From assembly GCA_921293015.1 (NCBI GenBank), contig OV121090.1, positions 4,464,001 to 4,528,000 of the forward strand: DNA of 64,000 nt, read 5' to 3'. Shown piece after piece: positions 1-12,833 of the stretch. The translations under genes and the position numbers were made by a program. The stretch is from Phorcus lineatus. Its lineage: Eukaryota > Mollusca > Gastropoda > Trochida > Trochidae. Under the pieces are notes generated by a model. That model was given only the letters and a program-made list of their open reading frames with translations. It did not search any database and had not been told where the DNA came from. How positions within the stretch are numbered: the first letter of the stretch is position 1; each line of letters opens with the position of its first letter.

Positions 1-1564
1 ATGGAAGGGTTCCTACAAGTGAATTGATAGAGAATCGTATTGTCAGAGAGAAGGATTATGGAATAAGAACACACGAACGCCAAATCGTACAGTAAATAGG
101 GGAAAATCATTAACGCACAGAAGGCAAACGAGTAGTTGAGAGTGTTTGATAGATCATATTTGAGTATTCTTGAGTGTTCGAGAAATTTTGTGGTAAATAA
201 TCTATTAGCGGTACGCAATTAAGGTAAGGTGAGGAGCGCAGAGTTGCCACCCTTAGAAATTTTCTGAAGTAAGGAAAACAATGTTTGTGAAATTGAGAAT
301 GGGTAATTTTAAAGCTCTAGACTAAATGAAAAAATGTCTTGAACGTTGCTTTTTAAAATTTAATCCATTTTCAACGCCTGAAAGTCATTCATCCCTTGTT
401 CAGTAACACACGTAGGTTTTATCATGAATGTGAGTTGAATCATATTGTTGACATATTTGTGATTTAAATTGACTATCTTTGTGGACATACTAGTACTACA
501 GTTTCAATCTTCTATGCTACTCTTTAGATGATCAGTGATAAAGTTTTCAATTGAGCAAGTTTGTTGTTGGTTTTGAAATAGTTTTGATAAACAAATTAAA
601 TGAATTAATTAGCTAGGTAACAAAAACCAGGATGACTTAATTATACTGGAGACATATTAGAAAAGCACATGAATGCAAATGCTCAAAATTAAGAATTCAT
701 GTGATAAATATAGTTGGACTTATAAAACATACCAGTATGTTGTTGCCTAAAGCATTTGTTGAAAAAAAAGACAGAATTAATCATCAGTAGTATTGGAAAT
801 AAGTTTTAATTTCACATTTACTCATTGTCTACAATCATATTGGCCTAGCCAATCAATCACCAATTACCTATTGGTTAAATGAGAATTCATCAATTTTTTT
901 AATATAAGATTTCCAAATATCTTTTACTGTTTTAGACTCCTAGTAAGCAGCTAGGTGACTATGAAGCAGAGACAGAAAAAGAATATGGTCTTGTCTCCAT
1001 AATCATTGCAGTTTCTATCAATTGTTTAGAACTGACAAGATATGGAACATAACTGGACATTTATGTGTATGTGTACAGTGGATAAAACAAATCTGGAAAA
1101 GCACAGAAGTCACAAGTCACCAACTTCAAGTCTATTCAAAAATTAGATAAAAATAAAATGTGTCATTTCTTAAAAAAATTAAGCATTAAGTTTGTCTTGA
1201 ATTTCAAACAGAGCTGTGTGACTAAGTGCAGAAAATAAGTCCATTTTATTTGACACTAGATGATTTTTTAAACCGTGATGTGTATATCATAATTCACATA
1301 ACACAGTGGCAAATACTGTAAGTACAATTAATAAGTAAGTAACTTTTCCTTCTAAAACCTATTAAGATAATTGAGTAGGTAATTCTTTATTTACCCTAAC
1401 ATAAGTAATTATCAAATATTAAACAATTTTGCAAACAAATATCTCATCAGGTAAGGGTACTCAATCAATCATCAATTGTAATCAATAAAGGAAATGCCAG
1501 TATTTATATATAGTTATAAAGCTTTCAAAGTTCAGTTCTTGTCTATTCTAGCAAATCGAAGAGA
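1..1564. other. Unassigned AT-rich stretch
   Basis: I see no coding, RNA or repeat signal here beyond short A/T runs. No reading frame of useful length is present on either strand. Confidence 0.5.
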
Positions 1565-1815
1565 TCCGGCGAGTATCCGTCACCGGATTCCTGTAAACTC
1601 AACTACTTGGTATCCGTTAAGGTATCCGTTGGAATCCGGCCGGATCTGGGATCTGTTAAGGTATCCGTCACCGGATCCCAGTATACCAAATTTGCAGGGA
1701 TCCGTTAAGGTATCCGTTGGAATCCGGCCGGATCTGGGATCCGTTGAGGTATCCGTCACCGGATCCCAGTATACCAAATTAGCAGGGATCCGTGGGTATC
1801 CGGAAGGAATCCGGT
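1565..1815. repeat. 88-bp minisatellite rich in GGTATCCG
   Basis: Two near-identical 88-bp units run 1619-1706 and 1707-1794, with a partial, diverged unit to the left and a short tail to the right. The phase is fixed by CACCGGATCCCAG at 1669 and 1757. Each unit holds an internal inverted repeat (GGATCTGGGATC against CCGGATCCCAG) and several GGTATCCG words. Short open frames on both strands across it are by-products of the repeat and are not proposed as genes. Confidence 0.85.
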
Positions 1816-2867
1816 AAATGGATTCCACTACTTTTTGTCCTGTGGCATTATATAAAGTGGACAGATTATAAACAAAAACATTTGCACATTCATGTTTGTG
1901 CACACTAAGGGAGATGCATCTATAATTTGGTGTTTTAATTTGTTGTTTATGTATACTCACTTTTTCTGAAAGTACATCAATATGTTCTCCTCTACATACA
2001 CCGCATTTTATTTCATATATCACATTTTTAGGCGCAAGAAATGTTTTCCGTTACTTTGAATTCTGAGTTATTTCTAAAAGTGAATGAATTAGTTTAAACA
2101 TATTTTATTCATGAAGAAGAGGATGAGGAACAAGTTCTCCAAATTAGAATACCTTCTCCAAAATTTACTTCTAATTTCCATTGCGTCATGCGCCGTAATT
2201 TTGCCTATTACATTTGGTGTTTTAATCATCCACTAAGGATTTATGATCAATAAAGCATGATAAGCATGTTTTAGATTTTTACTCCGTCATTGACTGTTCA
2301 TCCGTTTAGTATCTTCTAGTGCGTGCATTAATTCTAGACATAAGTTTTCTTACTTTTGGGAACAATATATTCATATAAGCATGGTTTAACATAGAAAATA
2401 TTAACCATATATAATGACAAAGGGTTAAATATTTCGATTTGTACTTTTTCACATTAATCACGTGTTTTTGCAATGTGCTGAATGTAATATATATGCAACC
2501 TGACTGCAATTGTGGTGCAGTGGTACATATGTGTGACGTTACAACTACACATAACTGTGATGTCATTTGTGCAACGGATATATATTATATTGTTGTATCT
2601 AATATATACCAAGAAAACGGAAATGCATGAAAATCCTATCAGTTGAAGGATGGGAATACACACTTGTACATAGTGTAATCGAGCGATGAATTTGAATCTT
2701 TTTTAAAGATGATCAACTTATTTCATTACAAAAGACATAAAATGCAATTGAGGTTAATTCTAAAAGGGTACTTGTTCTTTTGCAATCATAGGACACGCGC
2801 CCTTTCAGAACTAACCCCATCGTTTGCAATTTGTTTCAGTAGATAATGATTCCTATAAATGTCTTAT
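1816..2867. other. Unassigned stretch
   Basis: Frames of 60-90 codons near 2.3-2.66 kb overlap on opposite strands and lack any domain or codon signal. I see nothing else supportable. Confidence 0.4.
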
Positions 2868-3030
2868 GATATGTGGGGGAAAGGCATCTGGTGAATCGTA
2901 ATTTAGACACAAACATTACCTCTGCCTTCAAGGTCCAAATTGATCATTGTACTCTAAATGCCGGTCTCAAAGAGAGGCCGTGATATTATTATCACAAAAT
3001 TAGAGTGAAACATTTCAATAGAAAAGATGT
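2868..3030. repeat. Diverged duplicate of 29.66-29.84 kb
   Basis: This block and the one at 29655-29838 share, in order, a CATCTGGTGAA-like word, GACACAAACATT, a CTCTGCC..CAAGGT stretch and GATCA at matching spacing, with many substitutions between. It is an old same-orientation duplication 26.8 kb apart. I cannot tell whether it is a dispersed repeat or part of a larger segmental duplication. Confidence 0.6.
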
Positions 3031-4125
3031 ACAAAGCTGTTTAACGAATGTGTGTTTTTGGTAAACAGATAGAACGAAGAACGAATTATTCAGTTCCTCA
3101 ACTTTAACGTGAGGATATTTAGAAGTTTCAGATAATTTGACTCGAATATGACAGGTTCAATATTCCAACTAACAAGAAGATAATGTATTTGTTTCTCTGC
3201 AAACTTTCAAGGATTGACATTTGCGAAATGATGCTGTAAAATAACTCTCATCTAATATTGAGTCATCGGCATAAGCCAATTCCATGTCTCTATAAGGAAA
3301 GCCAGATGCCAAATCGAACTAATAAAAAATACTCAAATAATTATGTTTTAAACATATTGATTTGGAACAAAAGCAGAAATGATCAACGGATTAAATAGTG
3401 AAATTAAATAATTTTGAATGGATATCACCTTGCGTTGAAATACATACACAAACATTATAATTTTTTGGTTTTGGAATACTTTACCCCGTAAAATGACAGT
3501 ATAGAATTGTCTTGTCTTGAAAACTTCAGACTGACGTGGTTTCAGTCAGTATCTTAAAGCAGATATTATCTGAAGTTAATATATTCACAAAATGGTTTTT
3601 GAATAATATTTAAAAAGCACCGATAATCATATGGAGATCTAAACTAATTCATCATTAACCTGTTACATTTAACACTTAATTTAAAACTATAGATATTATT
3701 TTGGTGAATATTGTTGTAGAATATATCACTTAGAGTCCTTTAGCATTTAGCAGTTCCATCAAATAATTAAATTGGCAGATATTGATGGTGAATAAGCGCA
3801 TCTACTGCAAATAGTAAATATCTCGAGGCATGGATATAGCACTGTGTAATGCAATCGTCTTTGTCTAAAACTCTTATAATCAATCTCAGCAACATTTATT
3901 AATTTATCACACTAAATCTGTCTTGTGTCATTTCTATAACCTTCAGTTTAAAGCAAAGATTTTAAAAACATATTTACGAGTACATTTTGATGTCATATCT
4001 GTTTTTTTCTCAGTAAATATTTCAATAGTTTATTAGCAAGAAACATCTTGTGAATACTAAGTGTTCACTTAGCAATGTTCGTGAGTATTAAACACTGAAA
4101 TGGGGATATCTACCGTGTGTGGTTG
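3031..4125. other. Unassigned stretch
   Basis: AT-rich, with no coding or repeat signal that I can support. Confidence 0.4.
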
Positions 4126-4464
4126 CTAATATGTCATTGAGGATGAATGAATGCATTGAATTGAATCGGTACAATTAAACAACTTATTATTATCATTGAC
4201 AGAATAATCTAGTTTCACACCTCTATACAATAGGCGAGTGTCTGAACAACATGTTCCCTCATGCAAGTTAACAGTACACATTTCATTCATTTGGAGAAAT
4301 CCAACCGGTTTTACTTTCAGTATATAAGTATAAGTGCAATTATACAAATATTCTTCTCTTTCTGATTGACTACAATTTTCGGAAGTTGTAAATTGTTGAT
4401 GTTGATGGATAGCAGAACAATCAACAGTTAACAAAATAGTAAAGACAAGCGAATGTACTGACAA
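4126..4464 (-). CDS. Small cysteine-rich ORF of unknown function, possibly a decayed exon
   Basis: A 112-codon open frame. Residues 1-19 are hydrophobic enough to pass for a signal peptide, and the rest carries scattered cysteines including a CTVNLHEGTCC block near residues 65-75. I recognise no family. Related minus-strand blocks occur in the two later units of the 6-kb duplication, at about 11030-11190 and 17620-17850. The 17.7-kb one reads KCTVNLKEETRCGVTL, so the cysteine spacing is partly kept. Both later copies are broken. The similarity may simply reflect DNA descent, because all three blocks come from one duplicated segment. No splice sites or promoter can be assigned with confidence. 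It may be a last exon of a lost secreted-protein gene or non-coding. Confidence 0.25.
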   Translation of the reverse strand: MSVHSLVFTILLTVDCSAIHQHQQFTTSENCSQSEREEYLYNCTYTYILKVKPVGFLQMNEMCTVNLHEGTCCSDTRLLYRGVKLDYSVNDNNKLFNCTDSIQCIHSSSMTY

Positions 4465-6330
4465 GGGTTCGACGTATCATCTTGTTTTTGTTACATATTA
4501 CAAACATTTATCATATAGATTGTATAAAATGATAAGCATCACAATTTTTTACATCTAAAACTTCACTTAACTTGTTAGCTTATCATCCTGTTATTGTTAA
4601 AAACGCAAACATTACTCAAAACCTGACAAAACCGTTGTACACTTTGTTTAAAAATGACGCAAAACCCTGTCATAATATAATAATCACTTTAATGAAATGC
4701 AGTATGTAGTGATTTTACAACTAGGTATAAATCATATGTAACAAAACTTATCCGCTAGTCTTGGCATGACTGAACACTGATTATATCTCTCAAAGAATCT
4801 CCATTTAACAGAAGGAAATGTGAAATGTCAACATAGTCTCAAAGACTGAATATTATCAAAATTGTATCAATGATAACAATGTGGCTATCTCTTATAATTG
4901 CTAAATAAAGTTTAATAAAATTACAATATCAATTCTGTAAAATCAAGTTTATGTTCAGTTTAGGTTTATATGCATGCATTTCATTTATAGAGACAATAAA
5001 ATAAAAACTGGCTTAAGTAGGAAGAAAAATATCTAAGGTTCTTTATTGTAGGTTTTCTATTAACTGGAAATAAAAGTTTAATAGATAATTGGCAAATAAC
5101 ATTTCTACAACAGCTCTATCAACATCAAGCACAACAATGAATGATTTAGCAGTCTTTTCTCCAACAATGATTTTCTTTTATGTGTAATGACAACATCTAG
5201 TTTTGTTCATTTTTCGGCAGAAGGGTTATGTATGCGCTAGACTATTATATTCCAAGAAATGTATGTTTTGGCTAATGATGTCTGTGTGAAGAAAATAATG
5301 GATTCCAGAGTCATGTTTGTGTTTAGTTTGCGTGTGCAATCATAAGTGATAGCTGCAAGAAGTTATAACAGCTATAGTAATATAATTATTTTGAAATAGG
5401 TTTTACTGCTACGTTTTTTCTTATCATCACAGATAAAATGTGAATTAGCCACATCTGTATATGTTGACCAACACATTCAAACATCTCTTAAGATTTTTAT
5501 ACTTGAATAATTGATTCACACTTCACTTAGGTTTTAATTGGCTGTCAAGTATTGTACAGTAGGCATGAGAATGATGAACATCATTATGACAACTGTATGT
5601 GAAAAATAAGAAGAAATGCACGCCTCCGACAACACATTTCATTGTCTTGCAAAAGTTCAAGCACGAAATAGGGTCTGGCGTCTCATTCGCGATTTAAGAA
5701 GTGGCATATGCCACTGACCGTGATTATACAGGTATAATAGCTGACATGTTTAGGAAACATCCTTCATGTTTGCAAATAACCTTCAATTAGACTGATTTGC
5801 CCCTTCAAAAGAATTATAAGTCTTAATTCCTTGAAGGCCGGAGAAGGTTTGGCCATAATGGCGTGAAATCAGTAGTTACCTGACCAGAAAAAATGATATC
5901 ATGTATTTTCAATTATAAGAATTATAAAGCTCAAGTGAGCAAAACCTATACATATTAAATTATTAAACGATTTGTTTAGATACATATACATTCAACTTTT
6001 TACTTAACTATATACTATCCTGAAAAGTAATAGTGAAAAACAGCACAACTCTCTCCTATAACCCCGCTTCCCAAAGCTTCAGATACAGATAGTGCATATA
6101 GTGCATATTAAGGATGACATTTTTTCAATAGAATAATGAAAATAATTCACACAAATTCGGAGGGCACTTGTCAATAGAAAGGTCATTTAGTGATAATCAT
6201 TCCAAATATTTTTTCTAAAATAGTCACAATAATACATTTATTCAATACCGTTCAGGTCGATAATACTTAAATTTAGTAAAGTAAAAAGAGCTGTCATGTC
6301 ATGTCACAAAAAAACGAAGATAAAGATTAA
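4130..6330. repeat. Segmental duplication unit A (partial)
   Basis: First of three related stretches. Landmarks shared with units B and C are: the AGTTAACAGT block near 4265; the ACTGATTATATC block near 4770; the GTGTCTGTGTGAAG block near 5285; the GACATGTTTAGGAAACATCC block at 5741; and a CAGGTCGATAAT block near 6255. The part corresponding to 6.5-7.3 kb of unit B is missing between 4.3 and 4.75 kb. Identity is moderate, so the duplication is old. Confidence 0.7.
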
Positions 6331-9300
6331 ATTAGTGTCCATGATTCAAACATTTGACCAATGGATTTGTTCTGAAACTCTTCGGTTTTCATTGAAAACA
6401 ATAATTTACGTCTGTTTGGAATCTTCGGCATAATTAGTTCTGTTTTCTTGATTGTATATCAAACTAGTAAGTGTTTTGACTTCATTAAAAATCACAGATC
6501 TATTCCAAATTATAATGTCTTTTTGACAATTTTTTAATTTTTTTGAAAAGTATATATAAAAGAATTAGAGAAAAAGTGATGCCGATTCTGATTATTAGCG
6601 ATTTCTAATGATACTTCATAAATCAGGTGTAAAATTGCTGCAGACGATTTAAGAAGACGTTCATTATTCTGATAGGTATATTTTAGATTTAGTATTGGTA
6701 TAATTCTTAGGGCTTAAGTATCCAGTAAGAGCACAAGATAAATTGAACTGTGTTAATATCGAATTCTTTTGTCAACCTTTCAAACTTTGAAACTTAAATT
6801 GTAATCGACATCCTCTGTAATCTTAACGCTGTTGTAGCATAAAACATTTCATTTGACGACAGGCGTTAGTTTAAAATTGGTATGCTTTTAATATAAATAA
6901 AAGTGGCTTGCTCTCACCAGCCCTCAATACTATTTAAATATTTTCGATTGGTGAGAGTTTTCTACCATTCTTAAAATTAAAATTGGCAGACAGTATCTCA
7001 ATTTTATATAGATTATCTCAATTATATTATAGTTTCTCAATAGGAAAACACCTTCACTGTATTATCTCTATACAATGACAGTTTGTAACGAATTACTTTA
7101 TCTTTATCTTCTGTATATTCAAGATAGCTCCTCTGGAGTTGTCAGATCAAAGCGGACCTATCTCCCAATTATGCTTCAGTGCTGTCTCGCTAAACTTTCA
7201 AGCACCCTTACATGTCTTATCTATGATAACTTAATTAACATAAAATAAGAATATAAATGACGAATAAATACTATTGTCAAGGTTTATTGACTCTTAAAGC
7301 TTAAGCACGTTTGTTAAAACCCTCTAAAGTTGGAACTGTTCACTTGTGTATACAAGTATAATCACTTGCGTTTAATAACTTTTCAATGATAAAATAGAAA
7401 CATATTATGTAATATAACGCAAATTTTTAGCGTTTAAAAAATCGAAACATTACCGAACGCTGATTTAGTTGCTCAATTAATCTCCAGTTGGCAGAAAAGA
7501 ATGAATTTGGCGTCAAAATGGCAAACTAGATTGTGTATTATCAAATTAATCCAGTTTTTTATAACATACCTTAACTATCGCGTCATATTAGGTTAAACAA
7601 AGTAGATGATCATCTTAACTCAGCTTACTATAAACATATACTTATATATTGATTTGTGTTAATCAATACATGTAAATATCTTCATTGCAATATACGGGTG
7701 ATCATTTCTGTGAAAAGAAAATTTGAATTTATGATGGACTCTTTGACAAATCAAAATTTGCAATGATCAACTGTGAATGCTCTAGCGGTTAAACTACAAA
7801 GCTTTTCATTCTTAGAAGACCTGCAATATATGATCGTTGTCATTGTTATTTCCAACACTCTTACCAAATGAAATATGAAGAGAAGTAAATGCTTACAGTA
7901 GTAAACTCAAAGCCAAACTTTGACCATCTTCACACTTGTTGATTGGAAATATACTTCCTCCATGAAATGTCATTTATATATGGAAACAGCGATTAGCGAA
8001 TTAAGGTGGCAGAGATGGATTACAGTTTCAGTAATTAATTTAAGTTCAGAAAATGAATTCGCACCTCTCACTAGACTATACACGTATATTGACATGAATG
8101 TCCTACTCATCCTTAGTCATTAAATACGAATTTCAACATTTTTGTTAATAATGAGAGCAGAACTGCAAGGTGAAACATAACATAAAAACTGTCTAAATCC
8201 TTTTAAATACATTTCAATCAATGTTTTATTAAACTGTGACGTTAAGCGTTTGTTAGACTACCCAAACAATGGAATATATCTTCGAAAAATCCCGATTAAA
8301 ATAATACTTTAGTTTGCTGAATACACACATTGTGTGAATTAACCAACAGACTTCAATTGTCGTATATCATTTTACAAATCTTCTACCACGAATGCGGACA
8401 GAATAGAAGATCATGTTATCTACCATTATATGTATTGTAGATTATGAAGACAGTTGAATAATTCAGTGTGCGTTTCCTTCTTTGAGTTTCATATTAAACG
8501 GTATAGGCTGCAAGTGCTCAAGTAATGCTGAAATATATAATGCATTTCTTTTCACATGATGATGAAAGTCTTGTCATTAATTTAGAAGTGTATCTGATTG
8601 TTCTTTGCAAAGGTTAAAAGGTTTACTCGATGCACAGTTCAGTCTAAAGCTGAAAGAAATCCTTTTGAACACTGTACAAGTGTTATCATTATATTGATCA
8701 TCTCACGATTTTAAAATTAAATGTAAGCAAAATGTAATAAAATCCTGAAATATTTTTCAAAATACATTATCTCTCAAAACTGTAAAAAAGTTAATTGCTA
8801 AAATTATAACTTGACAAAAATAAGGAAGCTGTTTTTCTATAACAATAATTGTCATAGCACAATGACAAACAACATCTGGTATGTATGCGGTAGACTATTA
8901 TACATGTATATCAATTCGCGTTTGGGCTAATGGTGTCTGTGCGAAGAAAATAATGTCAGAGTCCAGTTTGTGTTTAATGTGCGTGTGCAGTCATAAATGA
9001 TAGTTGCACGAAGTAATAACAACTCTTTCAAAAATAATCATTTTTAAAAACGTTTTCTCAAAGTCTATATACAATGAGAATTAGCCACATTTACAGGAAA
9101 CAATCACAGTCGCGTGTTTGCCGACCAACACATTAAGACATCGCACGAAGCGAGAGGTTCAATTATAACATTCTCATAACTTTAAGCACACTTCACTTAG
9201 GTTGAAATTGAATGCCATGTACTTCTATTGTACAGCAGGCAATAGAATTTAAAAAACATGAAACCTAGCATGACAATTGTATTTTTGAAAAATAAGCCAA

Positions 9301-9907
9301 AAATGCATGCCAATGACATCCTATTTCGATCTCTTCCAAATGTTCAAGCACGACATATGTTCTGGCAAGCTCCATCGCGAGTTAGTAAGACGTATGTGTT
9401 ACTGACAGTGATTATACAGTCATTATAGATGACATGTTTAGGAAACATCCTTCAAGTTTGCAAATAACCTTCAATTAGACTGATTTTCTTCTTAAGAATT
9501 ATAGTTCTAATTCCATGAATGCCATACACGTTATGGCCATACTAACGTTTAATCAATACTTCTTTGACCTTTGATATTCATCCCATGTATTCTCATTGAA
9601 TACCATTTAAGAATTTATTGTATAACAATTATAAAGCTACAATAAGCAAAACATATACATGACAATCAATAATGTTCAGACAGACTAACAGGATATTTGA
9701 GTTCTTCATTTTAATATTCCATTATATTCCTAAAATCTAATACCAATTATATCCGTTTGATAAAATTTATTGTTAATCTGATTTGCTAATATTTATCAAA
9801 TGTGAATATCAAATTATTCTAGTTAACTGTTCTTTCCCTTTGTTTTTTTTAGCTTTATTAGACAAGATGGGCAGTGCATTTCTGTACTAACGTCATCATG
9901 TAGGCAT

Positions 9908-10236
9908 ATTGGAGCTCACTGGTGTAGTGGTAAGCATGCTGGCCTTTCACGCCAATGGCCCGGGTTCGAATCCCGGTGGAGGCACTAAACATTTGTAACA
10001 TGGGCCATGTCGTGTGTTGTGTCCCTGGGCAAGACACTTCATTCACATTGCACTCAGTCCACCCGGCTGTACAATTGGGTACCTGAACAAGGGAAGGTAT
10101 GGACCTACACGGTCGCGCGAAGCGCTTAATAGGATGCATCGAAGTACCATTCCCTCAGGGTAATAATACAATTTGTGCGCTTTGAGCATGCTCTGTCATA
10201 GATAAATGCGCGGTACAAGAAAGCTATAATATTGAA
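9908..10236 (+). mobile_element. tRNA-derived SINE (Glu-like head) with conserved central domain
   Basis: The head has a polymerase III A-box-like stretch (GGTGTAGTGGTAAGCATG), an anticodon loop of CTTTCAC type, and a B box within GGGTTCGAATCCC, closest to tRNA-Glu(TTC). A body follows with GGGCAAGACACTTCATTC, CAGTCCACCCGGCTGT and GGGTACCTG, a conserved module known from many aquatic invertebrate SINEs. The 3' part has the common GCGC..ATAAATGCGCGGTA ending. It appears near full length. A minus-strand 93-codon frame across it is a by-product. The exact superfamily is not certain. Confidence 0.85.
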
Positions 10237-10242
10237 GAAAAT

Positions 10243-10325
10243 TGGCAGTCAAGGTTTGTGAACATATCGTGCTCTTTTCATAGGAGGGAATTCATGTTTA
10301 CATAGGGTACTTAAAGGTACCGTTA
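10243..10325. repeat. Duplicate of 28.14-28.22 kb
   Basis: Shares TGGCAGTCAAG, a GTTTGTGA word, CTTTTCATAGGAGGG and a GGGTAC word with 28145-28222 in the same order and orientation. This links unit B of the 6-kb duplication to a locus 17.9 kb away. Confidence 0.65.
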
Positions 10326-11029
10326 ATATAAGTATGTTTATATACATTTTTACGTTTTCGAAATACTGGTCGGTACAAAAACCCTTTCATAAGAGAAATT
10401 GACACAGATATTTTTTCAGAAGATGCTTATATCATATGCCATTAACAATGTGTTGTCTATTCTTAAAGACTTGTTTTTCATCATCAATCCAGCTTCTAAA
10501 ATCACACTTAAAACATATTCGGCTAATTTCTTTTGTCTATCTCTCTATATCAAAGTGAACATTTTGAATTTTGTAATATTCTCTTTGCTGAGATTATTCA
10601 TCATGAGAGATAGATAAAGGATTGTTTAAATCCGTTAACTGCAGTGGCATCTCTTTTGGATTACTCTCAAGTACAATACGGGAGAACTGAGATTGAGCCA
10701 AATAAAATATGTTTAGACCATTTCTCTCGTTCCATTCTCGAAGCGTAATCTTCAAATGTATTTATTGGCATATTGTTTATTTTGAATATCTGTCATATAA
10801 AACAACGTTTCACAATTATTCCCCTGCAGGGGCCACCTTGAATTTATCTATGTTCAAACATTATTTATTGAGGGCGAATGAATAACTAACACAAAAACAT
10901 TTGCTATATCTTGTTGGTAAAATGTAAATAAGTTTAGAGAGGGAGATGGTCTAATCGTTAAAAAAAGTTGGCTTTTTGGAAGGAAATTGGTGCAATTTAA
11001 GTCGTATTAGTATTGACAGTAGGATATCG

Positions 11030-11190
11030 AGTCCCGAACCTCTGTGCACTCAGAGCGTGACTCCACATCATGTTTCATCCTGTAAGTTAACAGTGCACTT
11101 TATGTCTCCACTTGCATGCATTAGGAGAAATCTGACAGAGTTTAGTTTCGTTTAGTAAAAATAAGTTAAATGCTATCTGCAATTCTTAAA
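11030..11190 (-). pseudogene. Decayed relative of the 4.1-kb cysteine-rich ORF
   Basis: The minus strand holds a readable KCTVNLQDET stretch matching CTVNLHEGT in the ORF at 4126-4464. It is followed by a stop codon in place of the next residue, with more stops upstream. It is placed by its position within segmental duplication unit B. Whether the ancestor was coding is inference. Confidence 0.25.
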
Positions 11191-11260
11191 ACAGGTGTTC
11201 TTCACGTATCAAGTGACTTAGATAAATGTAAGTCAAATGTTCTTTGCAATTCTACTAACA

Positions 11261-12509
11261 ACAAAAGTCGCTATCTGAGGCTGTTAACACATTTACTGGT
11301 TGGTAGATAGCCAAGTAACCAATAGAAATCGACAAAAGGTAAACGTGACAAAGTATGGTACGAAGGGACAAGGGCGAAGTAAAGTTTTGTCTATTTACAG
11401 TCTATTTTTTTATAAAAGATTAATCATGTTTATTCTACTAATTTCAAAACTATATAAATCTATAATTTTTTCAATAAAAATGATAAAGATATTAAATTCC
11501 TATTAAAAACCTTTTCGTAGATAATTATATTCAAGACAAAATTGTTATGTTTTACATGAGTGTAAAGACACATTGTTGTAGAAAACAGATAAGCATTTAA
11601 AAAGAATGAGTTAAAAATATCTGTAAATGTCAATGTGTGTCCTAAAGAACAATGAATTCTTTATGAAGTCAAGTATTACAGGGTTCATGTACCAATATTC
11701 CCCTGATATTCTCCCATTGTTTCTCAATTACTTTTCTGAATTATTCAGTGATTTCTTACAATGTGTGTAAAAAAAATTGTGTTTTAAGACTATTAAATGC
11801 ATTTCATAATCGTCATTGAATTTGATATGTGTAAATAATAAATCTACAAAGTTAATTTTTGTACAATGAATACAACTTAAAAAACATTTAACCATTTTTT
11901 TTACAAAGTAACATTTTATGCTGAGACAGGCAAAACAGATTGACCACAAACGATCAATATTTGCTTGTTTTGTTTTTTGTTTAGTTATTTCTACATAAAT
12001 GGTAAATATGATTGCTGATTACATGTATATTAACTTTAATCAGCAATGCATTGGTAAACAGAAAACATGCATGCCTGTTAAACAGAAACAGAAAATACGA
12101 CACCCATGTGCATTAAAGGAATAGAAGCGCATATTTTGAAATGTTATGTCTTCAAATATGATCAAACAAACATTAGTAATGCCATATGTGTTATCTTCGG
12201 ATGGTCAAACATCTTATTAATTGACCCCTTCATCGATAGTCGCAGAAGAAATTATCAATTATCATGCCAAAACCATTTGGCCATTTTTGTGTTAACACCT
12301 TTTGATCATTTGAGCTAGAGAAATAGATTTCCATAGCCTTACTGAACATAGTACGTTTGTTTTGAAACTGTTTAAAAAAAATTTAAAATCATGGTCAATG
12401 GCAAAAAATTATTTCGTTTCCTTGAGAGAAGTTTATTTGTCTACTGAATTTAAAGATATCATTTGGGAATGATGATTGAGTATATACTTGAAAATCGAGT
12501 ATATTTGTG
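11261..12509. other. Unassigned junction between duplication units B and C
   Basis: AT-rich. The 60-73 codon frames at 11.3-11.5, 11.7-11.9 and 12.1-12.3 kb show no domain. No landmark of the 6-kb unit was found here. Confidence 0.35.
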
Positions 12510-12736
12510 TGAAAAGAACATCTAATGACATAAAAAGGGTTGAAAACGATTCTGATTATTTAGGATTTCTAATGGTATGTCATAAATGAGGTGTGGAGAG
12601 CGTACAATTTAAAAAGGTGTTCTCTATTCTTCTGGTGTACTGTAGTTTACAAATAGCTGTAGGTGTGATTAATAGCAAATAATGAAAAGAAAAACATTTT
12701 ATTTCATGGGGAGAAAAGACATTTTGAAGCATATGC

Positions 12737-12829
12737 TTTGGATAGATTTTTCTTGTTTATCTGTTTTACTAAAGAAAAATAATCAATAAACAAGAAAAAT
12801 AATCAATAAACAAGAAAAATCTATCCAAA
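12737..12829. repeat. Perfect 24-bp inverted repeat (hairpin 1)
   Basis: Arms at 12737-12760 and 12806-12829 are exact reverse complements. The first 25 nt of the spacer (12761-12785) begin CTGTTTTACTAAAG and end AATAATCA. A 20-bp unit is then repeated in tandem (12781-12800, 12801-12820), so a shorter copy of the right arm also occurs at 12786-12800. Confidence 0.9.
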
Positions 12830-12833
12830 AATC

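Larger units (their letters stand above)
6530..11260. repeat. Segmental duplication unit B
   Basis: Carries the landmark order seen in unit C. A GATTCTGATTATT block lies near 6575, a block with CATCCTCTGTAATCTTAAC near 6810, GGCTTGCT..CACCAGCC near 6905, and GGAGTTGTCAGATCAAAG at 7135. A CTGATTTAGT block follows near 7460, then the 8.88-9.02 kb block, the GACATGTTTAGGAAACATCC block at 9430, and the AGTTAACAGTGCAC block at 11087. Offsets to unit C are mostly 6.0-6.6 kb. A tRNA-derived SINE at 9.9-10.2 kb sits in this unit only, so it arrived after the duplication. Confidence 0.75.

Noticed and set aside
9908-9983. tRNA-Glu-like sequence as a functional tRNA gene
   Set aside because: The acceptor arms do not pair and the conserved SINE body follows directly, so it is a SINE head.
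9858-10139. 93-codon minus-strand protein
   Set aside because: It is the complement of a SINE.
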